This document shows positions 37,139 to 45,983 of a DNA stretch of 56,846 bases, piece by piece. The DNA is from Oscillospiraceae bacterium (GTDB taxonomy: Bacteria; Bacillota; Clostridia; Oscillospirales; Oscillospiraceae). The first letter of the stretch is position 1. Each line of letters starts with the position of its first letter. Location of the stretch: contig SVLH01000007.1 of NCBI GenBank assembly GCA_015068025.1, positions 1-56,846 of the forward strand, written 5' to 3'. The notes under the pieces were generated by a model that was not told where the DNA came from, made no database searches, and saw only the letters and a list, made by a program, of their open reading frames with translations. The position numbers were made by a program, and so were the translations under genes.

Positions 37139-37900
37139 TCAATCAAAAATCAGCGTCTTTACCAGGGCAAAGGCCTCCCGGACATAATAGTTTGCCGTCA
37201 GCCACCACCAGGGCAGCTCCGCCGGGATCCCCACCGTCGTCAGTTCTGCGCGAGCGGCGATCAGCTCCGCCCGGAAAATATGGAAGTCATTGGTCACCAC
37301 ACCGATCACAGAGGTATCCGTGTCGATGCCGTGGGACTGCAAAAGTTCCTTGGAAAAGGCGAAATTCTCCGCCGTGGAGGTGGATCGCTCCTCCAGCAGC
37401 AGCCGCTCGCCCCACGCGTCGTTGACCCGGGTCAGTTCCCGCCGCATACATTCGGCTTCCGTGATGTACTCGCCGTCGCCCTGTCCTCCGGAAAGCACCA
37501 CCGGGATCTCCGGGTGTGCCTCCATATACCGGCGTGCGGCGTTGATACGAGTCCGCAGAGTGGCGGAGGGCGTTTCTCCGTTAACGCCCGCGCCCAGCAC
37601 GATGACTGCATCTACCCTTTCGACGCCGTATTCCCGCTCTCCGTGGGCGAGGATCACCGCCTCAAAGCAGACAAGCACCGCCGCCACAGCGCAGATTCCG
37701 ACAAGGAAAAGTCTTTTACATATCTTGAAAAATCTTTTCTTTCCAGCAAGTCTGCCCAGCGCAATCCACACCAGACACAGTCCCGCCAGCCCCAAGGCCA
37801 GCCGGGCGGAAAACCGGACACCCGGTACGCCCCACAGCCCGATGCCCAGCACAGCCAGCACCGCTGCAGCGGTCAAAAACGCTTTTTCTCCTTTGTTCAT
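37139..37900 (-). CDS. YdcF/DUF218 family membrane protein
   Basis: 253 residues from ATG 37900 (GAGGAAACAGCG before it). Three hydrophobic helices at the N-terminus (FLTAAAVLAVLGIGLWGV, LALGLAGLCLVWIALG, LFLVGICAVAAVLVCFEAV) are followed by a DUF218 domain. That domain has VDAVIVLGAGVNGETPSATL, VVLSGGQGDGEYITEAECM, and STSTAENFAFSKELL. Relatives include SanA/ElyC, linked to cell-envelope polysaccharide or lipid carrier handling. Here it lies between ABC-F and flavodoxin genes in the ddl-murF run, supporting an envelope role by inference. Confidence 0.85.
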   Translation of the reverse strand: MNKGEKAFLTAAAVLAVLGIGLWGVPGVRFSARLALGLAGLCLVWIALGRLAGKKRFFKICKRLFLVGICAVAAVLVCFEAVILAHGEREYGVERVDAVIVLGAGVNGETPSATLRTRINAARRYMEAHPEIPVVLSGGQGDGEYITEAECMRRELTRVNDAWGERLLLEERSTSTAENFAFSKELLQSHGIDTDTSVIGVVTNDFHIFRAELIAARAELTTVGIPAELPWWWLTANYYVREAFALVKTLIFD

Positions 37901-37929
37901 CGCTGTTTCCTCTGCGGTAAATGCCGCCG

Positions 37930-39831
37930 TCACTCGCCTGCTTCTTCGCTGAGCTGCTCCCACTTTTCGTAAAGCGCGTCCAGTTCTGCCTGGGCGGCTT
38001 CCTTCTCTTTCAGCAGGGTGTTCAGTTTCTCATAGTCGCAGGAGGCGGTCTCCATGTCGGCATCCAGCGCCGCCATGCGCTCCTCCATTTTCGCAATGTC
38101 CCGCTCGCAGATGGTCAGCTGGCGGCGTGCCGCCTGCTGCGCCTTGTTTCCGCGCTGGGGTCTTTCTGTCACCGGCTTTTCCTTTACAGTCTTCGGCGGT
38201 TCCGTCTTTTCCGCTTCTTCCTGTGCCTTCATCTGCCGATACTGGGCAAAGCCCATGGGATAATCTGTAATGGTCTCCCCGGCCAGCTCCCAGACGCGGG
38301 TGGCGAAGCGGTTAATGAAATATCGGTCATGGCTGACAAAGAGCAGCGTGCCGTCATAGGCCTCCACCGCCTCCTCGATCCACTCCCGGGAGGCGATGTC
38401 CAGATGGTTGGTGGGCTCGTCCAGAATCAGGAAGTTGATCTCGTCATCCATCAGCATGCAAAGCCGCAGACGGCTCTGCTCACCGCCGGAGAGGACGCTG
38501 ACGGGCTTGAACACATCCTCGCCCCGGAAGTCATAGCCCGCCAGCCGGTTGCGTGCGGACTGGGCCGACAGCCCCCGTTTCGCCGCCATCATATTCTCCA
38601 CCAGATTCCAGTCCGGATGGTCGAATTGGATGATCTGGGGCAGATAGGCCGCCTTGACCTGGGGGCCGGTGCGGATGCGTCCCTCGTCCGGATACAGCTC
38701 ACCCATAATCATCTTGATGAGGGTGGACTTGCCCGTGCCGTTGTCGCCGATGAGGGCGATGCGCTCACCGCCCTCCACTTTGAGGGTGATGTTGTCAAAC
38801 AGATGCTTGTCCCCGTAGGACTTGGCGATGTTCCGCAGCGCCAGCACCTCGTCGCCGTGAAACTCCGCCGTGGAGAAGCGGGCGTCCATCTTTCGCGCCT
38901 TGGTGGGCTTGGCGGTGGTGCGCATCCGCTCGATGCGGCGCTCCATGGAAATAGCGCGGCGATAGGTCTTGTCCATGCCCTGAAATGCCCACAGCCGCAG
39001 CTGATCGGCAGCCTTTTCCAACTGCTCGATCTTGGCCTGTTCTTTCAGGTACTGCTTCATCTTCTCCTGATAGCGGCGCTCTTTTTCCACCGCATAGAAG
39101 CTGTAATTGCCGCTGTAAAACTCCGCCTTGCCGTCCGCGATTTCGATGACGCGGGTCACGATGCGGTCGAGGAAATAGCGGTCATGGGAAATGGCCACCA
39201 CCGTCCCCTGAAACCCCCGGATATATTCCTCCAGCCATTCGGTGGCATGGAGATCCAAATGGTTCGTGGGCTCGTCCAGCAGCAGGATGTCCGTATCCTC
39301 AAGGATCAGGCGTCCCAGATTGACACGGGTCTTTTCACCGCCGGACAGGCTGTCAAACAGCTGGCGGCGCATTTCCGCGGAAATGGACAGACCGTTGGCG
39401 ATCTTGTTCACCGCCACATCGGTATCGTAGCCGCCGAACACCTCAAACTTCTCGTTCAAGGCGCCGTAACGACGCAAAATGGCAGGATCACTCTCACCGG
39501 CGGCCATCCGCGCCGCCAGCGCCTCCATCTCCGCCGCCAGCTTCTGCACGCGGGAGAAGGCGGAGCGCAGCACGTCCTCCACGGTGTATCCCGCGGGATA
39601 CACCGGGATCTGGGAGATCAGACCGATGCGGCGGTTCTGTCCGATGATGACCTCGCCCTCGTCGCAGTCCAGTTCTCCCGTGAGTATTTTAAACAGCGTG
39701 GTCTTGCCGGCACCGTTTTTGCCCAGCAGGCCGACTCTTTCGCCCTGATCGATCTGGAAGGTCAATCCGTCCAGAACGTTCCGTCCGATCTCAAAGGACT
39801 TGATCAGGCCGCTTACCTGTATCTCAATCAT
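37930..39831 (-). CDS. ABC-F family ATPase
   Basis: A soluble twin-ATPase protein that acts on the ribosome. 633 residues from ATG 39831, which overlaps the end of murF by 8 bases (GGGAG box upstream). First cassette: GLLGKNGAGKTTLFKILTG and LSGGEKTRVNLGRLIL, LLLDEPTNHLDL. A charged P-site tRNA-interaction linker (YAVEKERRYQEKMKQYLKE) follows. Second cassette: LIGDNGTGKSTLIKMIMG, LSGGEQSRLRLCMLM, LILDEPTNHLDI. A C-terminal coiled coil (DIAKMEERMAALDADMETA) completes it. No membrane helices. Likely a housekeeping translation factor; antibiotic protection cannot be read from sequence. Confidence 0.9.
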   Translation of the reverse strand: MIEIQVSGLIKSFEIGRNVLDGLTFQIDQGERVGLLGKNGAGKTTLFKILTGELDCDEGEVIIGQNRRIGLISQIPVYPAGYTVEDVLRSAFSRVQKLAAEMEALAARMAAGESDPAILRRYGALNEKFEVFGGYDTDVAVNKIANGLSISAEMRRQLFDSLSGGEKTRVNLGRLILEDTDILLLDEPTNHLDLHATEWLEEYIRGFQGTVVAISHDRYFLDRIVTRVIEIADGKAEFYSGNYSFYAVEKERRYQEKMKQYLKEQAKIEQLEKAADQLRLWAFQGMDKTYRRAISMERRIERMRTTAKPTKARKMDARFSTAEFHGDEVLALRNIAKSYGDKHLFDNITLKVEGGERIALIGDNGTGKSTLIKMIMGELYPDEGRIRTGPQVKAAYLPQIIQFDHPDWNLVENMMAAKRGLSAQSARNRLAGYDFRGEDVFKPVSVLSGGEQSRLRLCMLMDDEINFLILDEPTNHLDIASREWIEEAVEAYDGTLLFVSHDRYFINRFATRVWELAGETITDYPMGFAQYRQMKAQEEAEKTEPPKTVKEKPVTERPQRGNKAQQAARRQLTICERDIAKMEERMAALDADMETASCDYEKLNTLLKEKEAAQAELDALYEKWEQLSEEAGE

Positions 39832-41197
39832 AGTTCTCCCGTAACCGTTCCACCAGTTCGCCAAAGTGCATCGCGTGGGACGCCTTCACCAGCACGGCAG
39901 TCCCCGGCAGGAACTGCGCTTTCAGCGAGTCGATGGCTTCTTCTTTTGTTGCAAAATGCAGCACTTCGCCGCCGCTGAGGGCAGCACCGTCCGCGATCTT
40001 CGCCGCCTTTTCACCGATGGCGGCAATGAAGTCGATCCCCAGCATGGCAGCCAGCGCGCCGATGTTGTAGTGCGCCTGCTCCGTCAGATCACCCAACTCT
40101 CCCATGTCGCCGAGGATGGCGATCTTCCGTTCGCAGTTGGTCTTTGCCAACACTTCCAGCGCAGCGGTGACCGCCTGCGGACTGGCGTTGTAGCAGTCGT
40201 CCAGAATGATGCGGCCGCCGTCCAGACGAAGCACCCGCATCCGGGATCCGGAAGGCTCGTAAGCCGCCACGCCCCGCACGATCTCATCCCGGGTCAGCCC
40301 CAGCACTTCACCCACCGCCACGGCGATGGCGGCGGCGTAAGCCATATGCTCACCGGGCGCAGGAACGGACAGCGGATAGCATTCCTTCTCCGTGACCACC
40401 GTGCAGGTGATGCCGTCCACGCCGTGATCGTTCAGCTCCGTCACACGGACACCGCAATGTTCCGCCCAGCCGCAGCGGACCGTTTCAAAGGGGACATCCA
40501 CGGTGTCCAGCAGGGCATCGTCCCCGTTGAGAACGGCAAGACCGCCCTCTTTCAGATGGGCGAAAATTTCGCACTTGGCCTGCAGAATGCCCTCGCGGCT
40601 GCCCAGAAACTCAATGTGGGCATCACCGATGTTGGAGATGACCGCCACATCCGGCCGCACCAGCGCGCCCAGATATTCGATCTCACCGAAGTGGTTCATT
40701 CCCGTTTCGATGACGGCCGCTTCATGCTCCGGCCCGAGGCCGAAGAGGGTCAGCGGCGTGCCGATATCGTTGTTGAAATTCTCGGGGGTCTTCAGCACCC
40801 GATACTTTGCCCCCAGCACGGCCGCGATCATTTCCTTGGTCGTGGTCTTGCCCACGCTGCCCGTGACCTGCACGAAGGGGATGGCAAATTTATCCCGATA
40901 CGCCGATGCCAGCGCGCGCAGCGCAAGGCGGGTATCGTCTACCTTGATGTAAAACTTATCCGTACGCAGTTCCTGCGGCAGCTTGGCGCAAAGGCAGCCT
41001 GCGGCACCGGCAGCAAGCGCCGTGTCGATAAAATCGTGGCCGTCGAACTTCTCGCCCACCCAGGGAAGAAACAGCGATCCGGGTGTAACTTTGCGGCTGT
41101 CTGTGCAGACGCCGGTGATGGGGCGAACCTCTTCTCTCGGATTCCACCACACGCCGTTGACGGCAGCGGCGATCTCCTGAATGGTCATGGGCTGCAT
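39824..41197 (-). CDS. murF: UDP-MurNAc-tripeptide-D-Ala-D-Ala ligase MurF
   Basis: Adds D-Ala-D-Ala to complete the peptidoglycan pentapeptide. 457 residues. P-loop VTGSVGKTTTKEMIAAVLG (about residue 110). VLKTPENFNNDIGTPLTLF is the Mur-ligase stretch that follows. AVIETGMNHFGEIEYLGAL and LDDCYNASPQAVTAAL complete the family picture. Starts 3 bases after the ddl stop (AAGAGGTTG precedes ATG), so ddl and murF are consecutive. Overlaps ABC-F by 8 bases. Confidence 0.96.
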   Translation of the reverse strand: MQPMTIQEIAAAVNGVWWNPREEVRPITGVCTDSRKVTPGSLFLPWVGEKFDGHDFIDTALAAGAAGCLCAKLPQELRTDKFYIKVDDTRLALRALASAYRDKFAIPFVQVTGSVGKTTTKEMIAAVLGAKYRVLKTPENFNNDIGTPLTLFGLGPEHEAAVIETGMNHFGEIEYLGALVRPDVAVISNIGDAHIEFLGSREGILQAKCEIFAHLKEGGLAVLNGDDALLDTVDVPFETVRCGWAEHCGVRVTELNDHGVDGITCTVVTEKECYPLSVPAPGEHMAYAAAIAVAVGEVLGLTRDEIVRGVAAYEPSGSRMRVLRLDGGRIILDDCYNASPQAVTAALEVLAKTNCERKIAILGDMGELGDLTEQAHYNIGALAAMLGIDFIAAIGEKAAKIADGAALSGGEVLHFATKEEAIDSLKAQFLPGTAVLVKASHAMHFGELVERLRENYD

Positions 41198-41200
41198 ACA

Positions 41201-42262
41201 TCAACCTCTTCTCTTCAAACGATAGGACTGCTGCACGATCTCCTCGCACAGCTCGTTATAACTCATACCAATGGCGGCAGCCTCCTTGGGCACCAGACTG
41301 GCGGAGGTCATGCCCGGGAGGGAGTTGACTTCCAGACACCAGAAGTTCCCCTCCGCGTCCATCAGGAAATCGGTACGGGAGTAGACTTCCAACCCCAGCG
41401 CACGGTGCAGCTTCAGCGCCAGACGTCCCATCTCCTCCTGCTGCTCCGCCGTGATGGGGGCGGGACACAGTTCCCGTGCGCCGCCGCTCTGGTATTTTGC
41501 TGCATAGTCAAAATCCTTTACAGCAGGCAGAATTTCAACAGCCGGCAGGGCACGGTCACCCAAAATACCGATGGTGAACTCCCGACAGCCGGTCAGCTTC
41601 TTCTCCACGATCAGGTGGCTTCCGTAGCGCAGCATATCCCGCAGTGCCGTTTCCAGTTCTTCCTTCGTATCCGGCAGTGCCACGCCCAGGGACGAGCCGC
41701 CGTTGACCACCTTCACCGCACAGGGCACTTCCAGTTCCTCCACCAGCGCAGGAATGTCCGCCTGCGTATAGGACGGAATATCCCGCCACGGGGCATTGGG
41801 GATGCCTGCGGAATCCATCATGCGCTTGGTCATGGATTTATCCATGGCCAGCGCCGAGGCCAGATAGCCGCCGCCGGTATATTTGATGCCTAACAGATCG
41901 AAGGTCGCCTGCACGCGGCCGTCCTCGCCGTCCTGTCCGTGGAGGCCGAGGAACACGATATCCGCCATGGCGCAAAGATCCAGCACGTGGGGGCCGAACC
42001 GGCAGTCGCTCTTGTCGCTGCGTGCGGCGCGGACGGCATCCAGATCCGGCTCCTCCGCCGTGATGCTGGCCTCCGGGCACAGACCGTCCGGTGCGTCAAA
42101 GATACTTTCCGCATCTTCCGGAAGCATCTCCACACCCAAAAACAGATCCACCAGAATGGCGCGGTGTCCGTTCTCACGCAGGGCACGGCACACAGACGTT
42201 CCCGTCACCAGAGAAACCGAGCGTTCCGGAGACAGGCCGCCCGCCAAAACAACGATCTTCAT
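41201..42262 (-). CDS. ddl: D-alanine-D-alanine ligase
   Basis: Makes the D-Ala-D-Ala used by the MurF next door. 353 residues from ATG 42262 (AGGAGGGGGTCTGT before it; a longer frame to 42304 lacks such a box). N-terminal VVLAGGLSPERSVSLVTGTS, ADIVFLGLHGQDGEDGRVQA, and AVKVVNGGSSLGVALPDTK (ATP-grasp serine loop). The carboxy side is GNFWCLEVNSLPGMT (Mg-binding Glu and Asn). First gene of the run down to the M18 peptidase. The protein keeps the Tyr/Phe-type residue region of D-Ala-specific enzymes as far as I can judge, so I see no sign of a D-Lac variant. Confidence 0.93.
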   Translation of the reverse strand: MKIVVLAGGLSPERSVSLVTGTSVCRALRENGHRAILVDLFLGVEMLPEDAESIFDAPDGLCPEASITAEEPDLDAVRAARSDKSDCRFGPHVLDLCAMADIVFLGLHGQDGEDGRVQATFDLLGIKYTGGGYLASALAMDKSMTKRMMDSAGIPNAPWRDIPSYTQADIPALVEELEVPCAVKVVNGGSSLGVALPDTKEELETALRDMLRYGSHLIVEKKLTGCREFTIGILGDRALPAVEILPAVKDFDYAAKYQSGGARELCPAPITAEQQEEMGRLALKLHRALGLEVYSRTDFLMDAEGNFWCLEVNSLPGMTSASLVPKEAAAIGMSYNELCEEIVQQSYRLKRRG

Positions 42263-42328
42263 ACAGACCCCCTCCTGCCCACAGGCCGTTTGACGAATGG
42301 GCATACCAATACTATTATAATCTTTTGT

Positions 42329-42357
42329 ATTTTAGCACAAACAGGAAATGAATACAA
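42329..42357 (-). promoter_or_regulatory. Promoter of the ddl-murF run
   Basis: Minus-strand -35 TTGTAT (42352-42357), -10 TAAAAT (42329-42334), 17-base spacer. Further TATAAT-like sequence lies between it and the gene. Confidence 0.6.
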
Positions 42358-42411
42358 CTCCAACTTGCAGGCACCTCCCGCCGCAGGAAAAGGCCGTCTG
42401 CACGCAAAAAA

Positions 42412-42439
42412 GACCGCCCTCCGACACCGGAGAGCGGCC
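42412..42439 (-). terminator. Terminator of the SLH protein gene
   Basis: GACCGCCCTCCG and CGGAGAGCGGCC arms around a 4-base loop, with TTTTTT following on the minus strand; the stem has two mismatched or wobble pairs. Confidence 0.75.
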
Positions 42440-42444
42440 TGTAT

Positions 42445-43422
42445 TCACTTCAGCCAGCCAAACCAGCCCGCGTCTTCTTCGCCTTCCAGCAGCGTTTTCA
42501 CCGCAGAGAGCATCTGCGCCGCGTCCGCACGGGTGACGGGCTCCGCCATGGCAGCGCTGCCGAAGCTGCCCACAGAGAGTACGCTGACTGCCTCCATGTT
42601 GCCCACGGCCTGCGCCGCCCAAGAGGGTACCGCCGCCCGATCCGCATACCAGACGTCCAGCTCCACATCGCCCAGATTCAGCATCCGATCCAGAATGGTG
42701 GCCGCCTGATTGAAGGTGATGGGTTCCTCGCCGCGGAACGCCGCGCCAGCCGCTGTGGGCTTGCCGCAAACGATACCGTCCGCCGCGCCGGCGGCGGCAT
42801 AGGCCTTGGCCCAGGTGGGGATGACAGCGTCATCGCAGAAACCGGTCATGGTGACGGCCGTCACTTCCCTGCCTGCGGTTTCCAGCGCCATGACAAGGAA
42901 TTCACTGCGGGAAACCGTTTCGTCGGGCTGGAAATAGTGCTTTCCGCCCATCTGCACGCCGGTAAACACGCCTGCTTCCGCCAGATGCTGCGCCGCCACC
43001 GCCGCCTTGCTGCCTGCCATGTCGGCATAGGTGACGCCGGACTTGGTCTTTTCAATGGTCACGGTGACCGTGGCAGGCGCGGACACATGTCCGGCGCTGT
43101 CCGTTGCGGTGTAGGTGAAGCTGTCGCCGCCCGCAGCCTTGTCTTTGGGCGTATAGGTGAAATCCACGCCGTCGATGGTGACCGTGCCCTTGCGGGGCTG
43201 CTGTACCACAGCATAGGTCATGTCGTCGCCTTCGCTGTCGCTGGCCAGAAACTGCCCCTGCACGGGAATGCCCCGGTAGGTGGTGATGCTGACTTCCCGG
43301 GCAATGGGCGCGCCCGCCACTGCTTCTGCCTGCTTTTTGCCGAACAGTGCGAATGCGCTGGTGCCCAGTGTCAGGATGGCAAGGGTCAGCGCCACAGCTT
43401 GTTTCATCAGATTCTTTTTCAA
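42445..43422 (-). CDS. Secreted SLH-domain protein with an Ig/cadherin-like repeat
   Basis: 325 residues. An uncommon TTG start (10 bases after AGGAGG) gives MKKNLMKQAVALTLAILTLG, a signal peptide. A region of about 90 residues follows that resembles the tandem-Ig/cadherin-3 repeat (PVQGQFLASDSEGDDMTYAV, GVDFTYTPKDKAAGGDSFTY, VTVTIEKTKSG). The rest has three S-layer homology motifs: VTYADMAGSKAAVAAQHLAE, FQPDETVSRSEFLVMALETA and the last with TRADAAQMLSAV. It is likely attached to the cell wall through the SLH motifs. A terminator before and after make it a single-gene unit. Confidence 0.85.
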   Translation of the reverse strand: MKKNLMKQAVALTLAILTLGTSAFALFGKKQAEAVAGAPIAREVSITTYRGIPVQGQFLASDSEGDDMTYAVVQQPRKGTVTIDGVDFTYTPKDKAAGGDSFTYTATDSAGHVSAPATVTVTIEKTKSGVTYADMAGSKAAVAAQHLAEAGVFTGVQMGGKHYFQPDETVSRSEFLVMALETAGREVTAVTMTGFCDDAVIPTWAKAYAAAGAADGIVCGKPTAAGAAFRGEEPITFNQAATILDRMLNLGDVELDVWYADRAAVPSWAAQAVGNMEAVSVLSVGSFGSAAMAEPVTRADAAQMLSAVKTLLEGEEDAGWFGWLK

Positions 43423-43488
43423 GGGAATCGAACCTCCTGTATGATTTAGTACAGGAGTAGTGTTTTCCCATTGGCTGAAAATATGCGA

Positions 43489-43514
43489 AAAAAGCGACCC
43501 TTCGGTCGCTTTTT
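43489..43514 (-). terminator. Terminator of the RodA/FtsW-family gene
   Basis: AAAAAGCGACC and GGTCGCTTTTT around CTTC; it overlaps the stop codon of the gene. Confidence 0.82.
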
Positions 43515-44691
43515 ATCGGACGATCCTTCCGTATCGCCGCATGGAGGTGGTGTAGCGCTTGATACTGGATACCACGCCCATGGCCATGTACAGTGTCACC
43601 ACCGAGGAACCGCCATAGCTGAAAAAGGGCAGCGTGATACCGATGACCGGCATCACGAACAGACACATGCCGATGTTGACAATGGTCTGGAAGATCAGCA
43701 TGGCCGCCACACCCACGCATACAAGACTTTGAAAACGGGTCTGGGCATTCCGCGCCACCAGCAGCACGCGAATGATGATGGCTGTAAGCAGCGCCATGAT
43801 GGCAAGACAGCCCACAAGTCCCAGTTCCTCGCCGCACACGGAGAAGATCAGGTCTGTATGGCGGGCAGGCAGCGAGGTGGAATAGGCGCTCTGAGTCTGG
43901 GTCCCGTTCAGCAATCCCTGGCCGAACACGCCGCCGGAGCCGAGGGCAAGCAGACTGCGGTTCTGCTGCCAGCCCGCACCCAGCGGGGCATAGCTGTGGT
44001 CAAAGAGGACGCGGAACCGTTCCAGCATATAGTTCATGGAGGAGGGCACCAGATCCAGCACCAGCACACCCGCTATCACAGCACCCGCACCGCCCAGCAG
44101 CAGTACAAACCAGCGAATGGCAAAGCCCGCCGCAAAAGCCATGGCGAGAAAGACGAAAAAGAACACCAGCCCGTTGCCCATGTCGCCGGAAATCAGGAAG
44201 TAGTACCCGATCAGGCACAGGGCATGTCCCGCCGCCTGGATCGCCGAGGAGAAGGAGCGCAGATCCCGCTTTTCCTCCCGCAGCCACGCCAGCTGATAGG
44301 CCAGCAGCAGCGTATAGGTGATCTTCACCACTTCCGCCGGGCCGATGCTGACCGGCAGGAAGGGAAACTTCAGCCACGCCGTGTTGCCAGTGTTGTCGCT
44401 GACGCCCAAAGGTGTCAGCAGCAATCCGATAAAGCCAACATTGAACAGCAGGATCCATTTCCACTTCTTGATGAGCACCTCAAAGTCCACCATGGACACA
44501 CCGATATACACGCAGATGCCCAGCACCAGCGCCGCCGTCTGCACCAGGACCCGCCGGTTGCTTCCCATATAGCGGGTGGCGCTGAAAATCAGCACGATGC
44601 CAAAGAGCGTAGAGGCGCAGCAAAGCCCCAGCAGCACCAGATCGGCCTGCTGGAAAAAGTCCGCAAGGACATCTTTTAACCGCTTGAGCAT
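43513..44691 (-). CDS. RodA/FtsW/SpoVE family (SEDS) peptidoglycan polymerase
   Basis: A ten-helix glycosyltransferase that polymerises lipid II. 392 residues from ATG 44691 (GGCGGAGAGAG before it). Recognisable blocks are LKFPFLPVSIGPAEVVKI, YYFLISGDMGNGLVFFFVF, LGAGWQQNRSLLALGSGGVF and GMCLFVMPVIGITLPFFSYG with SSVVTLYMAMGVVSS at the end. The catalytic Asp in the large loop is probably the D of SLPARHTDLIFSVCGEELG. Whether it is RodA, FtsW or SpoVE cannot be settled here; no class B PBP gene is adjacent. Confidence 0.9.
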   Translation of the reverse strand: MLKRLKDVLADFFQQADLVLLGLCCASTLFGIVLIFSATRYMGSNRRVLVQTAALVLGICVYIGVSMVDFEVLIKKWKWILLFNVGFIGLLLTPLGVSDNTGNTAWLKFPFLPVSIGPAEVVKITYTLLLAYQLAWLREEKRDLRSFSSAIQAAGHALCLIGYYFLISGDMGNGLVFFFVFLAMAFAAGFAIRWFVLLLGGAGAVIAGVLVLDLVPSSMNYMLERFRVLFDHSYAPLGAGWQQNRSLLALGSGGVFGQGLLNGTQTQSAYSTSLPARHTDLIFSVCGEELGLVGCLAIMALLTAIIIRVLLVARNAQTRFQSLVCVGVAAMLIFQTIVNIGMCLFVMPVIGITLPFFSYGGSSVVTLYMAMGVVSSIKRYTTSMRRYGRIVR

Positions 44692-44731
44692 CTCTCTCCG
44701 CCTTTCCAAAAGGGCAAATTTCAACAAATGT

Positions 44732-44760
44732 AGTATAGCACAAGAAAAAAGGTGTGTAAA
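44732..44760 (-). promoter_or_regulatory. Promoter of the RodA/FtsW-family gene
   Basis: Minus-strand -35 TTTACA (44755-44760), -10 TATACT (44732-44737), 17-base spacer. Divergent from the tsaE promoter 15 bases away. Confidence 0.7.
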
Positions 44761-44775
44761 CGGCGCAAAAAGGTT

Positions 44776-44804
44776 TTTACAGTTCGTTCAAAGTGTGGTA
44801 TACT
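44776..44804 (+). promoter_or_regulatory. Promoter of tsaE-tsaB-upp
   Basis: -35 TTTACA (44776-44781), -10 TATACT (44799-44804), 17-base spacer. Its two boxes are identical to those of the divergent promoter. Confidence 0.75.
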
Positions 44805-44840
44805 GTTTGCGGCAAATTTCGATGGAAAGGCGGTGCCGGC

Positions 44841-45269
44841 ATGGAATATCTCTCCCACTGCGAAGCAGACACAGAAGCGCTGGGCGAAAAGCTGGGCGCT
44901 CTGCTCACCCCCGGCACCGTGGTGGCGTATCAGGGGGGATTAGGCATGGGAAAAACCGCCTTCACCCGCGGCCTCGCCAGAGGTTTAGGCTACAAAGGCC
45001 GGGTCACCAGCCCCACCTTCACCATCGTCAATGAATACGAGGGCGGACGGCTGCCCCTGTTCCACTTCGATATGTATCGTCTGGCGGATGCCGATGCGCT
45101 GTTCGACATCGGCTGGGAGGACTATCTCGACCGCGGCGGCGTGTGCGCCGTGGAGTGGAGCGAACAGGTGGCGGAGGCAATGCCGCCGGACACCGTATAC
45201 GTCACCCTGACCCGGGGCGATGCCGACAAAGACCGCATCATCACCGTTAAAGGAGTTGTGCTTCCATGA
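44841..45269 (+). CDS. tsaE: tRNA t6A synthesis ATPase TsaE
   Basis: ATPase of the TsaBDE complex that attaches threonylcarbamoyl to A37 of tRNA. 142 residues from ATG 44841 (AAAGGCGG before it). P-loop VAYQGGLGMGKTAFTRGLAR (about residue 30-49), RVTSPTFTIVNEYEGG and LFHFDMYRLADADALFDIG, then CAVEWSEQVAEAMP, all family motifs. Overlaps tsaB by 4 bases (ATGA). Confidence 0.95.
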   Translation: MEYLSHCEADTEALGEKLGALLTPGTVVAYQGGLGMGKTAFTRGLARGLGYKGRVTSPTFTIVNEYEGGRLPLFHFDMYRLADADALFDIGWEDYLDRGGVCAVEWSEQVAEAMPPDTVYVTLTRGDADKDRIITVKGVVLP

Positions 45270-45955
45270 AGATCCTGGCATTGGAGACTTCGGCCAAAGC
45301 CGTTTCCGCCGCCGTGACGGAGGACGGAAAAGTCCTTTGCTCCGGTTATCAGGACACCGGCCTGACCCACAGCCGCACCCTGATGCCCATTGTGGAGCAT
45401 ATTCTGAAAAACACCGGGCTGTCCGTGGCGGACATGGACGCCATCGCCGTGGCGGCAGGCCCCGGCTCTTTCACCGGCATCCGCATCGGCATTGCCGCCG
45501 CCAAGGGGCTGGCCTTTGCTGCGGAAAAGCCCTGCATCGGCGTTTCCACGCTCTCCGCCATGGCCCGAAATGTCGCTTTCTGCGACGGACTGATCATCTG
45601 CGCCATGGATGCACGCAGAAATCAGATCTACAACGCCCTCTTTGAGGCAAAAGACGGCGTTCTCACCCGCCTGACCCCCGACCGCGCCATCGCGCTGGCA
45701 GAGCTGGCGGAGGAGCTGCGCACCGACACGCGCCCCAAAATCGTAGTCGGTGACGGCGCAAAGCTGTGCCTGCAGTTTCTGGAGGAAACCGCCATCCCCT
45801 GCCGGCTCGCCCCCCCTCACCTGCTGATGCAGAGCGCCGCATCCGTGGCGCTGGAGGCGGAGCAGCTTGCTGCGCAAGGCGCTTTTGTTTCCGCGCAGGC
45901 CCTTGAACCCGTATACCTGCGACCCGCCCAGGCGGATCTGCCGAAGAAAAAATAA
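45266..45955 (+). CDS. tsaB: tRNA t6A synthesis protein TsaB
   Basis: Non-catalytic ASKHA-fold partner of TsaD. 229 residues. N-terminus [20 protein letters not shown], then [20 protein letters not shown] (the hallmark GPGSFTGxR motif) and a C-terminal half ending in [16 protein letters not shown]. TsaD itself is not in the window; the TsaC function is the N-terminal half of the fusion at 33840-35510. Coupled to tsaE by the ATGA overlap and followed 28 bases later by upp. Confidence 0.95.
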   Translation: MKILALETSAKAVSAAVTEDGKVLCSGYQDTGLTHSRTLMPIVEHILKNTGLSVADMDAIAVAAGPGSFTGIRIGIAAAKGLAFAAEKPCIGVSTLSAMARNVAFCDGLIICAMDARRNQIYNALFEAKDGVLTRLTPDRAIALAELAEELRTDTRPKIVVGDGAKLCLQFLEETAIPCRLAPPHLLMQSAASVALEAEQLAAQGAFVSAQALEPVYLRPAQADLPKKK

Positions 45956-45983
45956 CGAGATTGCAGATAAAGGAGATATTGTT

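Noticed and set aside
37930-39831. Calling the ABC-F protein an antibiotic resistance factor
   Set aside because: ABC-F proteins include housekeeping translation factors; the interdomain linker sequence alone does not let me separate these, and the operon is a housekeeping one.
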